Below are positions 16,909-27,000 of a stretch of 64,000 nucleotides of DNA, piece by piece. The stretch lies in assembly GCF_001456115.1 (NCBI RefSeq), contig NZ_CP013264.1, positions 372,001 to 436,000 of the forward strand. The letters are read 5' to 3'. The notes beneath the pieces were generated by a model. It saw only the letters and a list, made by a program, of their open reading frames with translations, was not told where the DNA came from and made no database searches. The translations under genes were made by a program, and so were the position numbers. Within the stretch, counting starts at the first letter, position 1, and each line of letters opens with the position of its first letter. Source of the DNA: Sphingobium baderi (GTDB lineage: Bacteria; Pseudomonadota; Alphaproteobacteria; Sphingomonadales; Sphingomonadaceae).

Positions 16909-17589
16909 CGATAGCTCATGGAAGGCCGTCCGGTAGAAATTGATCTGGTCGCGGAAGGCCGGTTGCGGCGGCACGGCCACGAAATCGCCGCCGGGCGCAT
17001 AATATGCCTTGTCGCCGCCGATGCGGAAATCCGCGCCCGTCGCCCGGATCAGTGCCTCAGCGTGTGGCACGATCTCGCGTTCCGGCAAGGGCGCAGCTTG
17101 CGTGGCCAGCGCGTTCAGGGCTTCTGGGCGCAGCCCTTCGCATTGGGCCACGTTGAAGACGGTGAACCTTTTCAGGAATGGGACGGCACGGGCGTCTTTG
17201 CCGGTTTCTCGTACCTTGGCCTTTTCGGCCTCGGGAATGAAGCGGTCGGCATAGACAACACAAGTTCCGCGCTCGCCCTTGCGGACGCTGCCGCCTGCTT
17301 CCAACGCCTGTTTGAAAGTGAGCCAGCATTGTGAGGGATAGTCCCCTTCGATGGCCGCACCCCAAAGCAAGAGAACATTGATCCCGGAATAGCGCCGGGC
17401 GGTGAGCGCGTTCATGGGCAGGCCAGGACCGCCTGCGACATGAGAATCCCACGGCTGAACCCACGGGAAGCGTTCTGCCTCCAGTTCGGAAATGATCTTG
17501 CGCGTCACCTCGTCACAGAGGCTCGCGCGGGGCTGCATCTTGTCCTCGCTGCCCTCTCCACGCGCGCGCCGTCTGCGGGAAAAGCCCAT
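16909..17589 (-). pseudogene. ardC: ardC 5' fragment (antirestriction protein ArdC, N-terminal part)
   Basis: The start at 17589 has GAAGGAGG upstream. The fragment encodes the ssDNA-binding N-terminal domain (LCDEVTRKIISELEAERFPW, then NALTARRYSGINVLLLWGAA) and runs to the zincin motif in FYRTAFHELSH. There the reading frame enters the RIT element and continues with foreign residues for about 100 codons. Known: ArdC proteins protect incoming plasmid DNA from restriction, and the intact motif would be HELSHWTGH. A truncated protein could keep ssDNA binding but lacks the third zinc ligand, so it is probably inactive as a protease. Confidence 0.9.
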
Positions 17590-18005
17590 GCCTAGCCTCC
17601 TTCACTGGCCCAAAACCGACCGCAAACCCGCCGGGCGTGGGGGGTGGGCGGCAGGAGCGACCAGAAAGGCCCGCGCCCAAGCGGCGGGCGGCACCCGAGG
17701 CGGGGCGAAACGAAGAGAAGCAGCCAAGCGGAGCGCAGGCTTGCCGCCCGCCGCTGCGGGCCTATCAGGGCGCGCCGACCACCCTCCGCGCCCAAGGGGT
17801 TGCAAACCCGAAAACGCCGGCGCGCAGCGGCGCGCCGGGCAACCGACCGGGGGCGGGCACGCCCCCGGCACGCGTCAGCGATCGTGACCGAATGGCCGGG
17901 ACGCGTGACACGCGGCCCGGTGGAGCATGGCGACGTCAGGAGCCTGGCGGAATAGAGCGCGACCGTCCGCGAGCGGACGGGACGCCACGGAAATCAGACT
18001 TCCCG
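17590..18005. other. Gene-free, very GC-rich stretch with two strong hairpins
   Basis: No gene is convincing here. Two perfect 9-bp hairpins stand in tandem: CCGGCGCGC/GCGCGCCGG (17817-17825, 17830-17838, loop AGCG) and CCGGGGGCG/CGCCCCCGG (17847-17855, 17860-17868, loop GGCA). They lie between two leftward genes and could terminate the DUF2285 transcript. The ardC promoter must also be here. Confidence 0.5.
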
Positions 18006-18804
18006 CTACCAATCTCCATCCAACAGGAATCTTCGATATCCAATCTCGACACGCTGTTCGGCCAGTTTCAGCAGCCGTCCGATTTTCTTGCGCGAAGAAT
18101 CAAAGCTCACCGCATCGGCCATTTTCGGTCCCAGAACGGCGATGACGGTTTCCCGCTGCCCCGCCCCGGCTCGGCGCGCATCGAGCACCTGCAAAGCCTG
18201 GACCCTTCGGGCCACGACCGGGTCGGCAGGGAACAGCGGACGCGGCAAGCGCCGAAGGCGCCAGAGAGCGGATAATCGCCGGAGCCCGAGAATCTGGGGA
18301 ATAACATGCCGCAGCGACGGAACCGTGAAGGAGAGCCGCACCGGCCCGTTCAGGATCGTCGCACCGTGCAGTTGCAGCCGCACATGACGAAGTCCATCAG
18401 CGATCAGCACATGCTCTGTCCCGCCATCCCGCAGGACAGCAATGCTGAGCGGCAAGTCGCGAAAATCGAGCGCGTTGGCGTCACCGGCGACAGCCTTGCG
18501 TGCCCTGGCCTCCAGCACTGTCGGGTCCCTATCCGCGCGCCAGAAGGCAAGGCCGGTATCGGCGTCCTCGGCGAAATCGAAGCCCCCGTGACGCGGGCTC
18601 GCCGCCGGTCAGAGTCAAAACACGGATCGGCGGATCCGGGCGCAGAATATGTTCATGAACAGGCGATGCCGGCATATCGGCCATTTCGGCATGGCGGCGG
18701 GCAAACGCGAAATCGACGGCTGCGCGGCCTAGCTGGAAGAGCGGACGATAGGTCGACCCGTCTCTCCAGTCGCGTGCTGGCGCATCCGGCGTTTCTGCCC
18801 GCAT
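18006..18804 (-). pseudogene. DUF6499-DUF2285 protein, frameshifted
   Basis: Two frames join into one backbone protein of about 265 aa. The N-terminal part (18804 leftward) reads DAPARDWRDGSTYRPLFQLG, then HEHILRPDPPIRVLTLTGGE (DUF6499-like). The C-terminal part reads FWRADRDPTVLEARARKAVA and later GLRHVRLQLHGATI (DUF2285). The switch falls at a run of five C on the plus strand (18583-18587): one base fewer restores a continuous reading. This is either a real inactivation, a sequencing error in a homopolymer, or programmed slippage. Known: these proteins are DNA-binding regulators of ICEs. Confidence 0.75.
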
Positions 18805-18967
18805 GTGCGCGGTCCTCCCCTTGCGTCCCTGACGGACGGATCGGATTGAGGGCAGCCATCGTGGTGAACCGCGACTACCTCAAGACACGGCGAGACACCG
18901 TGAAGAACAAAGGTGCTCCTCCCCGTAAATCCGGTGATTGTTCAGATAGATTGGCAGTGGAGTGCGG

Positions 18968-19627
18968 CTATCGGCGGAGAGCTTTTTCATGCCGCCAGCC
19001 TTCGTTGGTCAAAATCAGTGAAGCCTTGTCTTCACCCTGCCGGACATCCACTGCCTTCGCCATTCTGGGGAAGGCCGCGCGCAGGCCGGGGTCGGCGCTC
19101 CAGGGCGCAATATCGTCGAGCCGGTAGTTGTAGCGGACCTGCGAAACACGCAGGCCCATCAACTCACCGGGCTGCGTCCAGGACATGACTTCGGTAATAT
19201 GGCGCCGGGCGAAGCAGAGTTCATTGCGACCAAGAGAGGCGTCGGCCGCCTTGCTGATGACTTTGGCGCCTTCGCGGGTCGGCCGGTAGACGAGATAGTC
19301 GTCGACTCGATGCTTGCCGGAATAGGACGGCTGTTCCTCCTGCTTCTTCTCGATCGTCAGCAAGCCCGCCGCGACCATGGCCTCATAGCCTGTCCTGCTG
19401 CGGGAATGTGTGCCGACACGGATTTTCGCGGGCATGTCGCCGACGTTCACGCATTCGCCATGTTCGTCGAACCAGCTTTGCAGGGCCGCACGGAAATTGT
19501 CCTCGGTCGCATCCTGGACGCTACCGCAACTCGCCAGCAGGGCGGTCATCGCGGCCAATCCCCACCGCCGGCGGCCGGTCGATTGATGGGAATTATCCCG
19601 CTCCTCGAACCCTTCGCGTAAGTTCAT
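18968..19627 (-). CDS. Lipoprotein of the heme operon, unknown family
   Basis: 219 aa. The ATG at 19627 overlaps the tonB stop (ATGA). A basic segment RRRWGLAAMTALLASCGSV contains a lipobox (LASC), so the mature protein would be a lipoprotein beginning at Cys near residue 34; a later ATG just before ALLAS could also start it. The mature part has no motif I know. It is the last gene of the heme-uptake operon, sitting after its TonB, and might be an outer-membrane or periplasmic accessory to receptor, hemophore or TonB. Function not assigned. Confidence 0.7.
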   Translation of the reverse strand: MNLREGFEERDNSHQSTGRRRWGLAAMTALLASCGSVQDATEDNFRAALQSWFDEHGECVNVGDMPAKIRVGTHSRSRTGYEAMVAAGLLTIEKKQEEQPSYSGKHRVDDYLVYRPTREGAKVISKAADASLGRNELCFARRHITEVMSWTQPGELMGLRVSQVRYNYRLDDIAPWSADPGLRAAFPRMAKAVDVRQGEDKASLILTNEGWRHEKALRR

Positions 19628-20481
19628 CGGCGTGAACCGAGATAGAATTCGACCGGGATGGTGAGTTCGACTTCGTCGGGCATGTCCTTGGGAATGGCAG
19701 GCAAGGGCTGCGCGCGCTTCAATGTGTCGAGAGCCGCCTGATCCAATGTCGTGAAGCCGGAGCTTCGCAGCACCGATACGCTGAGGACGAAACCGGCCCG
19801 GTTCATCCGAAACCGGATCTGCACCGTGCCTTGCTGACGCGCCGCGCGAGCGCGCGACGGAAAACGGCGATAGTGTTCCAGATGCGCCAGCAACCGTGCT
19901 TCCCAGTTCTGCTTTGCATCGCTGGAAAGTTTGGCCGCGGCAGGCGCTGCGAGACTTTTGGGCGCTGTGGTTTCGGGAACGGGCGGACCCGGGTCGATCA
20001 CCGCTTCCACTGGCTCGCGCACTTCACGCACTAACGACGTGGTCTGGGGAAGCTGCACCATGGGCGGCGGTGCCACTATTGCGGGCTCTGGCTTGGGTCG
20101 ATCTTCCTGCCGTTCAACCTGCTTTGGACCAGTGGCAACCTCACGAGGCGGCTCCGGAGGGGCTGCGAGAGGCCGCAATTCCACGACCAGCGGAGCGGAT
20201 GGAGAAACGACCATCGGACGCACGACCCGCCATGTAAAGAACACGCATCCCAAGACCAGCGCGGTGATCATGGAGGTGCCGGCGATTCCGAACAGCCGCG
20301 TCCGCCAGTCCATCGGCTGATCGCAATAGCGGCTATGGCTCGGAGCGACAAAAATGGCCTGGGTCGGATCGTCCCTGTCGCCTTCGGCGGTACGTTGATC
20401 AAATCGATAGGAAACTATGACGGTGTTGCTGGCGAGCAGTCCATCTTCATCGTCCGGCACCCGTTGCAGATTATCCCTCAT
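19624..20481 (-). CDS. tonB: TonB family protein dedicated to heme uptake
   Basis: 285 aa with an unusually long cytoplasmic N-terminus of about 58 residues, one membrane helix (FGIAGTSMITALVLGCVFFT, about 64-83), a Pro/Glu-rich periplasmic spacer (PPEPPREVATGPKQVERQED and on), and a C-terminal TonB domain (about 190-285) with RFPSRARAARQQGTVQIRFR and VLRSSGFTTLDQAALD. It couples the proton-motive force to an outer-membrane receptor. The start overlaps the DUF454 stop and the stop overlaps the lipoprotein start. No exbB or exbD is present, so it must borrow the chromosomal pair. Confidence 0.9.
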   Translation of the reverse strand: MRDNLQRVPDDEDGLLASNTVIVSYRFDQRTAEGDRDDPTQAIFVAPSHSRYCDQPMDWRTRLFGIAGTSMITALVLGCVFFTWRVVRPMVVSPSAPLVVELRPLAAPPEPPREVATGPKQVERQEDRPKPEPAIVAPPPMVQLPQTTSLVREVREPVEAVIDPGPPVPETTAPKSLAAPAAAKLSSDAKQNWEARLLAHLEHYRRFPSRARAARQQGTVQIRFRMNRAGFVLSVSVLRSSGFTTLDQAALDTLKRAQPLPAIPKDMPDEVELTIPVEFYLGSRR

Positions 20482-20935
20482 TGCTGATCCCCGGCGTCGG
20501 ACGGCGGATGATCCATATGGCGGCAGCCAGCATCCCCGCCGCCACGGCGAGGGCCAGACCCATATTCGGCCTTACGTGGAGCCAGAACAGCCCGTAACCG
20601 GCCGTCATGCCGATGCAGGCCGCAACCTTGGCATGACGAGGAACGGCGCCTGTTTCCCGCCAGGCGCGAAGGCCGGGGCCGAAGCGGGGGTGACCCAGAA
20701 GCCAGGCTTCCAACCGAGGTGAAGATCTCGCAAAACAGGGCAGCGCCAGCAGCATGAAGTCCGTGGTGGGGAGGAGTGGCACGAAGATGCCGACAAATCC
20801 CACTGCCACCAACGACAGCCCAAGCACCAGCCAGCTGGATCGGGCTACAGGCCCGCGCCGGAGCAGGGCTTCGGTCGCGGGCTTGGTGCCGGGTTCAGCC
20901 CCAGGCTCAGCCCCAAGTTCAGCCAACGCGGGCAT
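20471..20935 (-). CDS. DUF454 (YbaN-like) inner membrane protein
   Basis: 154 aa from the ATG at 20935, inside the last codons of the heme oxygenase gene (17-base overlap). Sequence features: SWLVLGLSLVAVGFVGIFVP, LLPTTDFMLLALPCFARSSP, LEAWLLGHPRFGPGLRAWRE, the YbaN/DUF454 signature, with three to four membrane helices. Known: DUF454 genes repeatedly neighbour heme oxygenase and heme-uptake genes, but their role is undefined. The N-terminal leader has short repeats (GAEPGAEPGTKP). Confidence 0.85.
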   Translation of the reverse strand: MPALAELGAEPGAEPGTKPATEALLRRGPVARSSWLVLGLSLVAVGFVGIFVPLLPTTDFMLLALPCFARSSPRLEAWLLGHPRFGPGLRAWRETGAVPRHAKVAACIGMTAGYGLFWLHVRPNMGLALAVAAGMLAAAIWIIRRPTPGISNEG

Positions 20936-21512
20936 CGACCAATGCCTGTACACGCGCGAATGCAGCATTCGCACCTGCCACCGCGCGGGCGTCTTCCTCG
21001 GCAGACAGTTGCGCCGTATCGAGAGCGGCGGTGAACGCGCGCCAATGTGCGGCCGGCCCATCGGAGGCAGGCGCGAGATGCCGCGCGCCATGGTCGTCGG
21101 AAAGCCCGATCCTGGCCGCTTCCTTGCGGAGTAGGGCCGCGCCCATGTTCGACCCTTCGGCCACATAGAGCCAACCCAGCGCCGCAGAAATATCTATGAC
21201 ATCGGTCGCCGAAAACGCCGGAGGCGTGTCGTCATGAGGATGGGGTAGGCCGAGGTCAGCAAGGTCGGCGGCGATCAGCGGCAGGCGTCGCCGTTCCATC
21301 AAGCCGGGCAGAAGCGCCTGCAAGGCTGCATTGTCATACAGCGCGTCGATGTCCCGATGGAAAAGATACTGGACCGTGACGAAACGGCCATAGCCTTCAA
21401 CGGTAGCGAAGGAGGCGGCCGCCATGATCGACTTGTCGAGCCGGTCATGGGTTTCGTGGGTAAGCGCCTTCAAACGCTTGGCGCGGGAAGGTTCGAGAAT
21501 ATCAGTCTTCAT
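20919..21512 (-). CDS. Biliverdin-producing heme oxygenase
   Basis: 197 aa, with GAGGAG five bases before the ATG. It is an HmuO/PigA/BphO-type fold: the proximal heme-ligand His in RLKALTHETHDRLDK (probably H22) and the distal helix GWLYVAEGSNMGAALL with its Gly-rich kink. It degrades heme to biliverdin, CO and free iron in the cytoplasm. It follows the Slam gene in the same operon, so imported heme would be used as an iron source. A light-sensing role (BphO) is unlikely because no phytochrome is near. Confidence 0.9.
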   Translation of the reverse strand: MKTDILEPSRAKRLKALTHETHDRLDKSIMAAASFATVEGYGRFVTVQYLFHRDIDALYDNAALQALLPGLMERRRLPLIAADLADLGLPHPHDDTPPAFSATDVIDISAALGWLYVAEGSNMGAALLRKEAARIGLSDDHGARHLAPASDGPAAHWRAFTAALDTAQLSAEEDARAVAGANAAFARVQALVDARVG

Positions 21513-21592
21513 AGATGCTCCTCTTGCGATGAAAAAAGGGGGTTTGGGGCAAGCAGTCCGAAGGCAGGACGCGCGGCCAGGTTGGCGGAACG

Positions 21593-23158
21593 CTAGAAGG
21601 CATAATCCATCCTCACGGCCAGGCTGGTTTTCCGGTAGGAGTAAAGCCAGTCGACGGTGCTGCTGACGCGGCTATGTTGGACAAGAAGACTGGGCGTCAG
21701 GCCGGCAAAACGCAGCGCAGGAAACCGGACATTGGCGACGTAGTTCTGTTCGCGATCGCGGCGCTTGGCCTCCAGCAGTTCGCTGTAGGCGCGATAATCG
21801 CGCTGCCGCAGCGAAGCGAAGGCGAGCAGGCTGACGGCCTGCCCGAACTGCTTGTTCACGCCGAGCCGCAAGCCATATTGGCGGTAGGCATTGACCGGAT
21901 CATCGGCATCCTTGGCGGAGAAGTCTGGCCCTGCGAACACCGTCCAGCCGTGCGGGAGCACTTTCCAACCAGTCAGCAGCACCTCGATCAATGCACCGTC
22001 ATGATCTTGGTAGGACGGTAGACGGTAGGTGAACCAGCGACGGCTGGCCTCGATCTGGATCGCGGTCGTCGCGGAAGGATTGACCATCGTTTCCGCCCGG
22101 ATGCCAACGGCATCGTAAAGGATATCCGGCCCAAGCGATCCTATGTCGAACGTTGGCGACAGCGTGAAACTGGTCCGGGCGGTGCGGTAATCATAGCCCA
22201 GTTGCGTCGTCAGCGTGGTCTGGCTGTACCTGCCATGGTCGGGATAGATATCGCCGTAGAACAGCACGCGCCCGGTAATGCCGCTGTGTCCGCGAAGCGG
22301 AATGCGGCGGCTGATGCTGCTCTCGAAATTGATGCCCGTCGCCTCAATCGGATCCGGCACCTTGCGGTCGATGAGGCAAGTACCGTCCTCTCCTGTGAGC
22401 AGGCAGGTATAGCTGGCCGAAGACTGGTTGAGATTGCTGCTGTAACCCGGACCCAAGGCGATCGAGCCCTGCCAGCCGCGCCGATTGGCGAGAGCTTGCG
22501 TAAAGCTGTCGATGGTCCGAAGGACGCCTGCCGCCTTGTCGCCGTCGTCCGAAAGGGCGGCGCGGGCGGCTTCGAACAGACGGCGCGCCTCGCGATCCTT
22601 GTGGTTCTCGAACAGCACGCGCGCCAGCTCAAGTTGGCCAGGCACGAAATCGGGCTGCAGGCCAAGAAGTGTCCGGTACTGGCGTTCGGCCTCACGCAGT
22701 TTGCCGGCAATCCGCGCAAGCGCCCCCCGCGCATAAGCGACAAGCATCGGGTCACGATCTTCGAATGCCAGATAGGCTTGGAGAAAGCGCCGGACGTCTG
22801 GCCATTGCCTGCGTGCAACGGCGACATAGAGCGCCTCACCAACCTCGCTGACCGTATTGGCGACCGCGTACGTCTTGCCGTCGATCTCGATGGTCGATGG
22901 AACGCCGTCCAGATCGTCGGCATCCTTCAGCAATTGCCGTTCGACCTCGGCGTTCTGATTATCGAGGCTCTGGTCGAGGCGCAGCCGGGTATCGGCATTG
23001 CCCGAAGTCTGCGCCGCCGCGGTGCCAGCAAAGGTGCTAGCCATGGCAAGGCTCCAAGCAAGCCGGTACAGAAATTGGGCGCGATAAATCGTCACGAAAT
23101 GCGGGAGCCCTGATGGAAGAAAGGGGAATGGCCGGGAAACAGAGGCGCCATGCGGCAC
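21593..23158 (-). CDS. Slam-type outer membrane translocon (type XI secretion)
   Basis: 521 aa. A signal-like segment (LAWSLAMASTFAGTAAAQ) ends near residue 50, then a TPR-like periplasmic domain (about 100-220, with LVAYARGALARIAGKLREAE and LELARVLFENHKDREARRLF), then a C-terminal DUF560-type beta barrel (from about 240, GWQGSIALGPGYSSNLNQSS) ending in aromatic Phe. This is the architecture of surface lipoprotein assembly modulators, which move client proteins across the outer membrane. The client is almost certainly the hemophilin-like protein encoded 32 bases upstream. The start at 23158 is the best ATG (GGGG six bases before) but not certain. Confidence 0.85.
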   Translation of the reverse strand: MPHGASVSRPFPFLPSGLPHFVTIYRAQFLYRLAWSLAMASTFAGTAAAQTSGNADTRLRLDQSLDNQNAEVERQLLKDADDLDGVPSTIEIDGKTYAVANTVSEVGEALYVAVARRQWPDVRRFLQAYLAFEDRDPMLVAYARGALARIAGKLREAERQYRTLLGLQPDFVPGQLELARVLFENHKDREARRLFEAARAALSDDGDKAAGVLRTIDSFTQALANRRGWQGSIALGPGYSSNLNQSSASYTCLLTGEDGTCLIDRKVPDPIEATGINFESSISRRIPLRGHSGITGRVLFYGDIYPDHGRYSQTTLTTQLGYDYRTARTSFTLSPTFDIGSLGPDILYDAVGIRAETMVNPSATTAIQIEASRRWFTYRLPSYQDHDGALIEVLLTGWKVLPHGWTVFAGPDFSAKDADDPVNAYRQYGLRLGVNKQFGQAVSLLAFASLRQRDYRAYSELLEAKRRDREQNYVANVRFPALRFAGLTPSLLVQHSRVSSTVDWLYSYRKTSLAVRMDYAF

Positions 23159-23190
23159 CCCTGTCCCATTGCCGTGTCGGCTGCGAAGGT

Positions 23191-23967
23191 TCAGTTCTTT
23201 GTGCCACCGAACGCGGTGTTGTATTGGCGCGCGGAAGAGAAGTTCACGATGCCGGCCAGAGCGGCCGCGTTTGCGCCGAAGAAGCGGCCCGAAACGATGC
23301 CACTCGACGCCACGGTACTACCCGACTGCGTCGCTGTTGCGCCGGTGCCCGCAAAGTTGGTGCCAGCGATCGTCGCCGTGCCGATGTTGACGGCATAGCC
23401 CGAGCCGGAATTGGCGATGCTGCCGGTCAGCGTCCCCGACGTGCCCGACCCGAAGTTGGCTGTGAAGGTGCCGGTCAGCAGGCCCTTGTTGGCATAATCG
23501 CTGACGCCCTTGACGGAATAGGTCGCCGAACCACTGGTCGGAACGGTGGTCGTGCCGCCATCATCACCCGCATAATAAACGGTGTGCGTACCGTCCCCGA
23601 CACTCGACGTCTGCGACCATTCGCCGAAGTAGAGGTTGGCGCTGCCAACCTTGGCGAAATGAAAGACGCCAAGATTGCTGTGATCGGTGGGGACGCTGGT
23701 CCCGGCGTTAATGGTGCTGACTCCATTGCCATCGGTCCCGACCGAGGATTGCAGGCCCTGGAAATCTACGAGGTTGCTGAGCCCCGTGGCCGGAACCGCG
23801 ATGCCTGGTCGTCCGGATACGTGTGGCCCGCCGTTTACGGTACTGGTGCCGACCACGACTTCGCTGGTATCGCTGGAGGCCCCATAGATGCCGGCATGGG
23901 CAGTCCCGGCGAAGAATGCCGATGCGGCGAGCGCAATGGCAATCCGGTTGAGATTCGAGAGTTTCAT
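23191..23967 (-). CDS. Hemophilin-like secreted hemophore with TbpB-like barrel
   Basis: 258 aa from the ATG at 23967 (AGGAGAA five bases upstream). A clear Sec signal peptide ends THAHAG-like at AHA|G (about residue 26), and there is no lipobox Cys, so it should be released rather than anchored. The N-terminal half (about 27-150) is a probable heme-binding domain with scattered His; the C-terminal half is a Gly/Ser/Thr-rich eight-stranded barrel of the TbpB/Lipoprotein-5 type (GTFTANFGSGTSGTLTGSIA; GIVSGRFFGANAAALAGIV; ending AFGGTKN). This matches the design of Slam-dependent hemophilins (HphA type), whose barrel is the translocation signal. Heme binding itself is inferred from neighbours. 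Confidence 0.82.
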   Translation of the reverse strand: MKLSNLNRIAIALAASAFFAGTAHAGIYGASSDTSEVVVGTSTVNGGPHVSGRPGIAVPATGLSNLVDFQGLQSSVGTDGNGVSTINAGTSVPTDHSNLGVFHFAKVGSANLYFGEWSQTSSVGDGTHTVYYAGDDGGTTTVPTSGSATYSVKGVSDYANKGLLTGTFTANFGSGTSGTLTGSIANSGSGYAVNIGTATIAGTNFAGTGATATQSGSTVASSGIVSGRFFGANAAALAGIVNFSSARQYNTAFGGTKN

Positions 23968-24082
23968 GCTAGTTCTCCTACGTTCGAGTTGCCTGCGAGC
24001 AGGCGCTTGCACCCAGGGTTCGCCACCGCATCCATGTCTTTGTGAGGGATCGGGATGTGGCGGCGGCCCTGAATTTCCATGA

Positions 24083-27000
24083 TCAGAACCGGCCAGTCAG
24101 GCTGAGGCGGACCGTGCGACCCGGAGCGGGATTGAGCGCGCGCGTCAGCGGATCGGCATAATATTTGTCGGTGAGGTTGGTGCCGACGAGTTCGGCGGAA
24201 AACCGCTCGTTCAACCGAAACTGCACATAGGCATCGAGGGTCAGCGTCTCGCCCCAGGCATATGGAACGTTGAGCGCATAGCCGTCGATCGGGTCGTCGC
24301 CGCCAACCAGTTCGGCCAAAAGCGGATTGTCATATTTGCTGTACCAGGTGAGCCTGCCACCGACTTCAAGCCGCCGTTGAAGGAAACGCCCACCGACGGT
24401 CCAATTGACAGTGTCTTCCGGAGTTGCCTGGGTGAGCAGATAGCCGCCGAAAAAGCCATATTTGACGCAATCCGGTACCCGGCCCGATCCGCTGTCCATC
24501 TGGACGGCGACGCTTTCGTCGCAGACCTTGTTGGTGGTCATGTGGCCCGCCTCGATCTCGGTGAAGAACGTGCCATTGTCGTAACGGGCTTGAAGCTCGA
24601 AACCGGCGATGACCTGCTTGTCGATGTTGTTGAACATCAGCCGGGTGGTGCGTTCGATCACGTTGTGCGTGGTGTTGCGATACCAGGTGAACTTGATGTC
24701 GGCAGCCTGATCGGCGCCATGTAAGCCGAAGAGGTCTCGAAGATCCTGGACGTAAGCTGCTTCCCAAGAGTAGAGATGTTCCGGCTTCAAATCTTCGAGC
24801 GGGTTGAAGGACGCCGAAAAGCCGAGCGTGCTCTCGAACATGCTGGGGAAGCGATAGGCTTCGGCATATCGCAGATAGGCTCGGCTGCTGCCGCTAAGAT
24901 AGACGGTGGCCGACGCCATCGGCGCCCAGCCATGGCCTGACTTGCGCTTGGATTCGCTGGGAGTGAAGGCCTGCTGATTGGCGAGCGCCTGACAAAAGCC
25001 ATTATAATTGGCAAGACTATCGACGAAGCCATTGGCGCAGAGATTATCGGCGCGATGGTAGTTGCCGTTGGCATCCGCTTCCCAGGGCGACGTGTGATCG
25101 ACCGTGAAAGGATAGGGGTTGGCGGCATAGGCCTGGGCTTCGCTCGCCGCGAGCATGTCCGCGAGTTCAGATGGAAAGCCGAACCCTTCCCAGACCGCTT
25201 TCCGATAGGCCGTATAGGCGTCTACACTGGTTTCTTCCGTCTGGTAGGTAATCGCATAGCTGGTGGGAACATAGGCCGTGAACTGGTCGGCATTGCCCGC
25301 AGCGATCTGTTCGCGCAGAAAATCGTCTACCGCCCAATAGCCGGAATAAGTGAACCCCGCGTTGAACTTGAGGAAGCTCGCTGGGCGCCATTCGGCCTTG
25401 AGGTCAATCCGATATTCCTCACGCCGCCCTGCACGCGGGTATTGCCGCCAGCCGTCGAAGACGCCGTTCCATTCGTCCATCGACCGCAATTTTTCATGTT
25501 GCCAATTGCCCTCCAGCAGCAAGTCGAGATGCGAAGACAGTTTCATCTGGTTGCTGGCAGAAAATCCGATCCGGTTGTTCTGCGAATTGGCGATCGCCGT
25601 GTTGCGCAGGATGGGATCGTCATAGGTGGCGTAATTCGGAAAACCGCCGGCGCTGTAGGTGTGGCTGGCCGTGCGGGTCACCCAGAGATTCGCCTTCAGG
25701 TCGATCCACCGGCTTTCCGGCTGCCATTTATATTCCGCATTATAGGCCTGGGCATGGATGCGGCTCAGCGGCCACTGGATCGCTCCGAAATCGTCGGCGG
25801 AAAGGATGCGCGAAGGCATGATCTCGCCATAGTTGGACTTGCTGTCGCGGAAGCCGAACTGGAGATACTGGTCATCGGCAATGTGCCAAGTGCCCTTGAA
25901 TAACCAGGATCTGGTTTCAGACGAGGTATTCGGTACCTCGTTGCCGGGCTCATAGCTGAGCGCCATGCGCTGCATGTAGGTCGCGGCGGATTGCTCAAGG
26001 TCGTCCTGCGAATAATAGCCCGCGCCATTTTTCCCCGAGAAATAGTTGCCGCGCTTGCGCCAGGCGTAGGCGCCAAACAAGTCTATGTCGCCGATACGGC
26101 CGGCGACTGCCAAGCGCGCCGCCTTGTCGCCCATGGAAAAGAAGTCGTTGTCGTCCGCCGTGCGCAGATTTACGCGCAGCGAAGGGTCATTATAGGGCGA
26201 GGTCGGATAGCCCGCTGTTCCGGGAGAGCCGGGAAAGCCCTCCACGTCGCGATAATCCTGCCCCGTCAACAACGTCGGCAGGCGCGGCGAGGTGGAATTA
26301 TTGCCACCCTCCAGCTTCAGTTCGAAACCGAATGTCTGGTCCGGTTGCAATATGTCGTCGGCATCGAGCGTGTTGATGACGACCGCGCCGCCGGTCGATC
26401 CGTTGACATCGCGCGTCGAGACCGGTCCTTTTAGTACCTGAACGCCAGCGATCAGGCTGGGATCGATATAGCTGCGGTTACTCGCGCCATTATAGCCGCG
26501 CCAGACCGTCAGCGCCTGTTCGGTCCCGTCGATGATGACCGGCACGCGCCCCGGCCCCTGCGTGCCGCGAATGCTAGGATCGATCGCGCCACTATTGCGC
26601 GCGTCCCCGCTGAAGACATTGACCATGCCCTTCAGCACGTCGGCGGGATTGGTGCCCTTATAGCGCTCGACTTCCTCCTTGCCCATGTAGGTGGAGGAAA
26701 GGTCCTGATCGTAGACGGCGTCCTTTTGTCGTTGGTCACGCTCCGCGCCGGTTTCACCGGCCGGCATGGCGCTGCCCTCCACGCGCAGGGAACCCAGCGC
26801 GATCGTATCGGACGCTGTCGGGTCCGCTGACGCGATGGATGCGGAGCGCAGCGACACGATGTTGCCGTCGATCCGCGCCACAAGGCCGGTGGAGGCAAGC
26901 AGGCGGTCCAGTGCCTGCGACGCGCTCATCGTACCTTTGACGCCCCGAGAGGAAAGCCCCCGGACCTGATCGGCGTCCATGCTGACTTGGAGACCAGATT

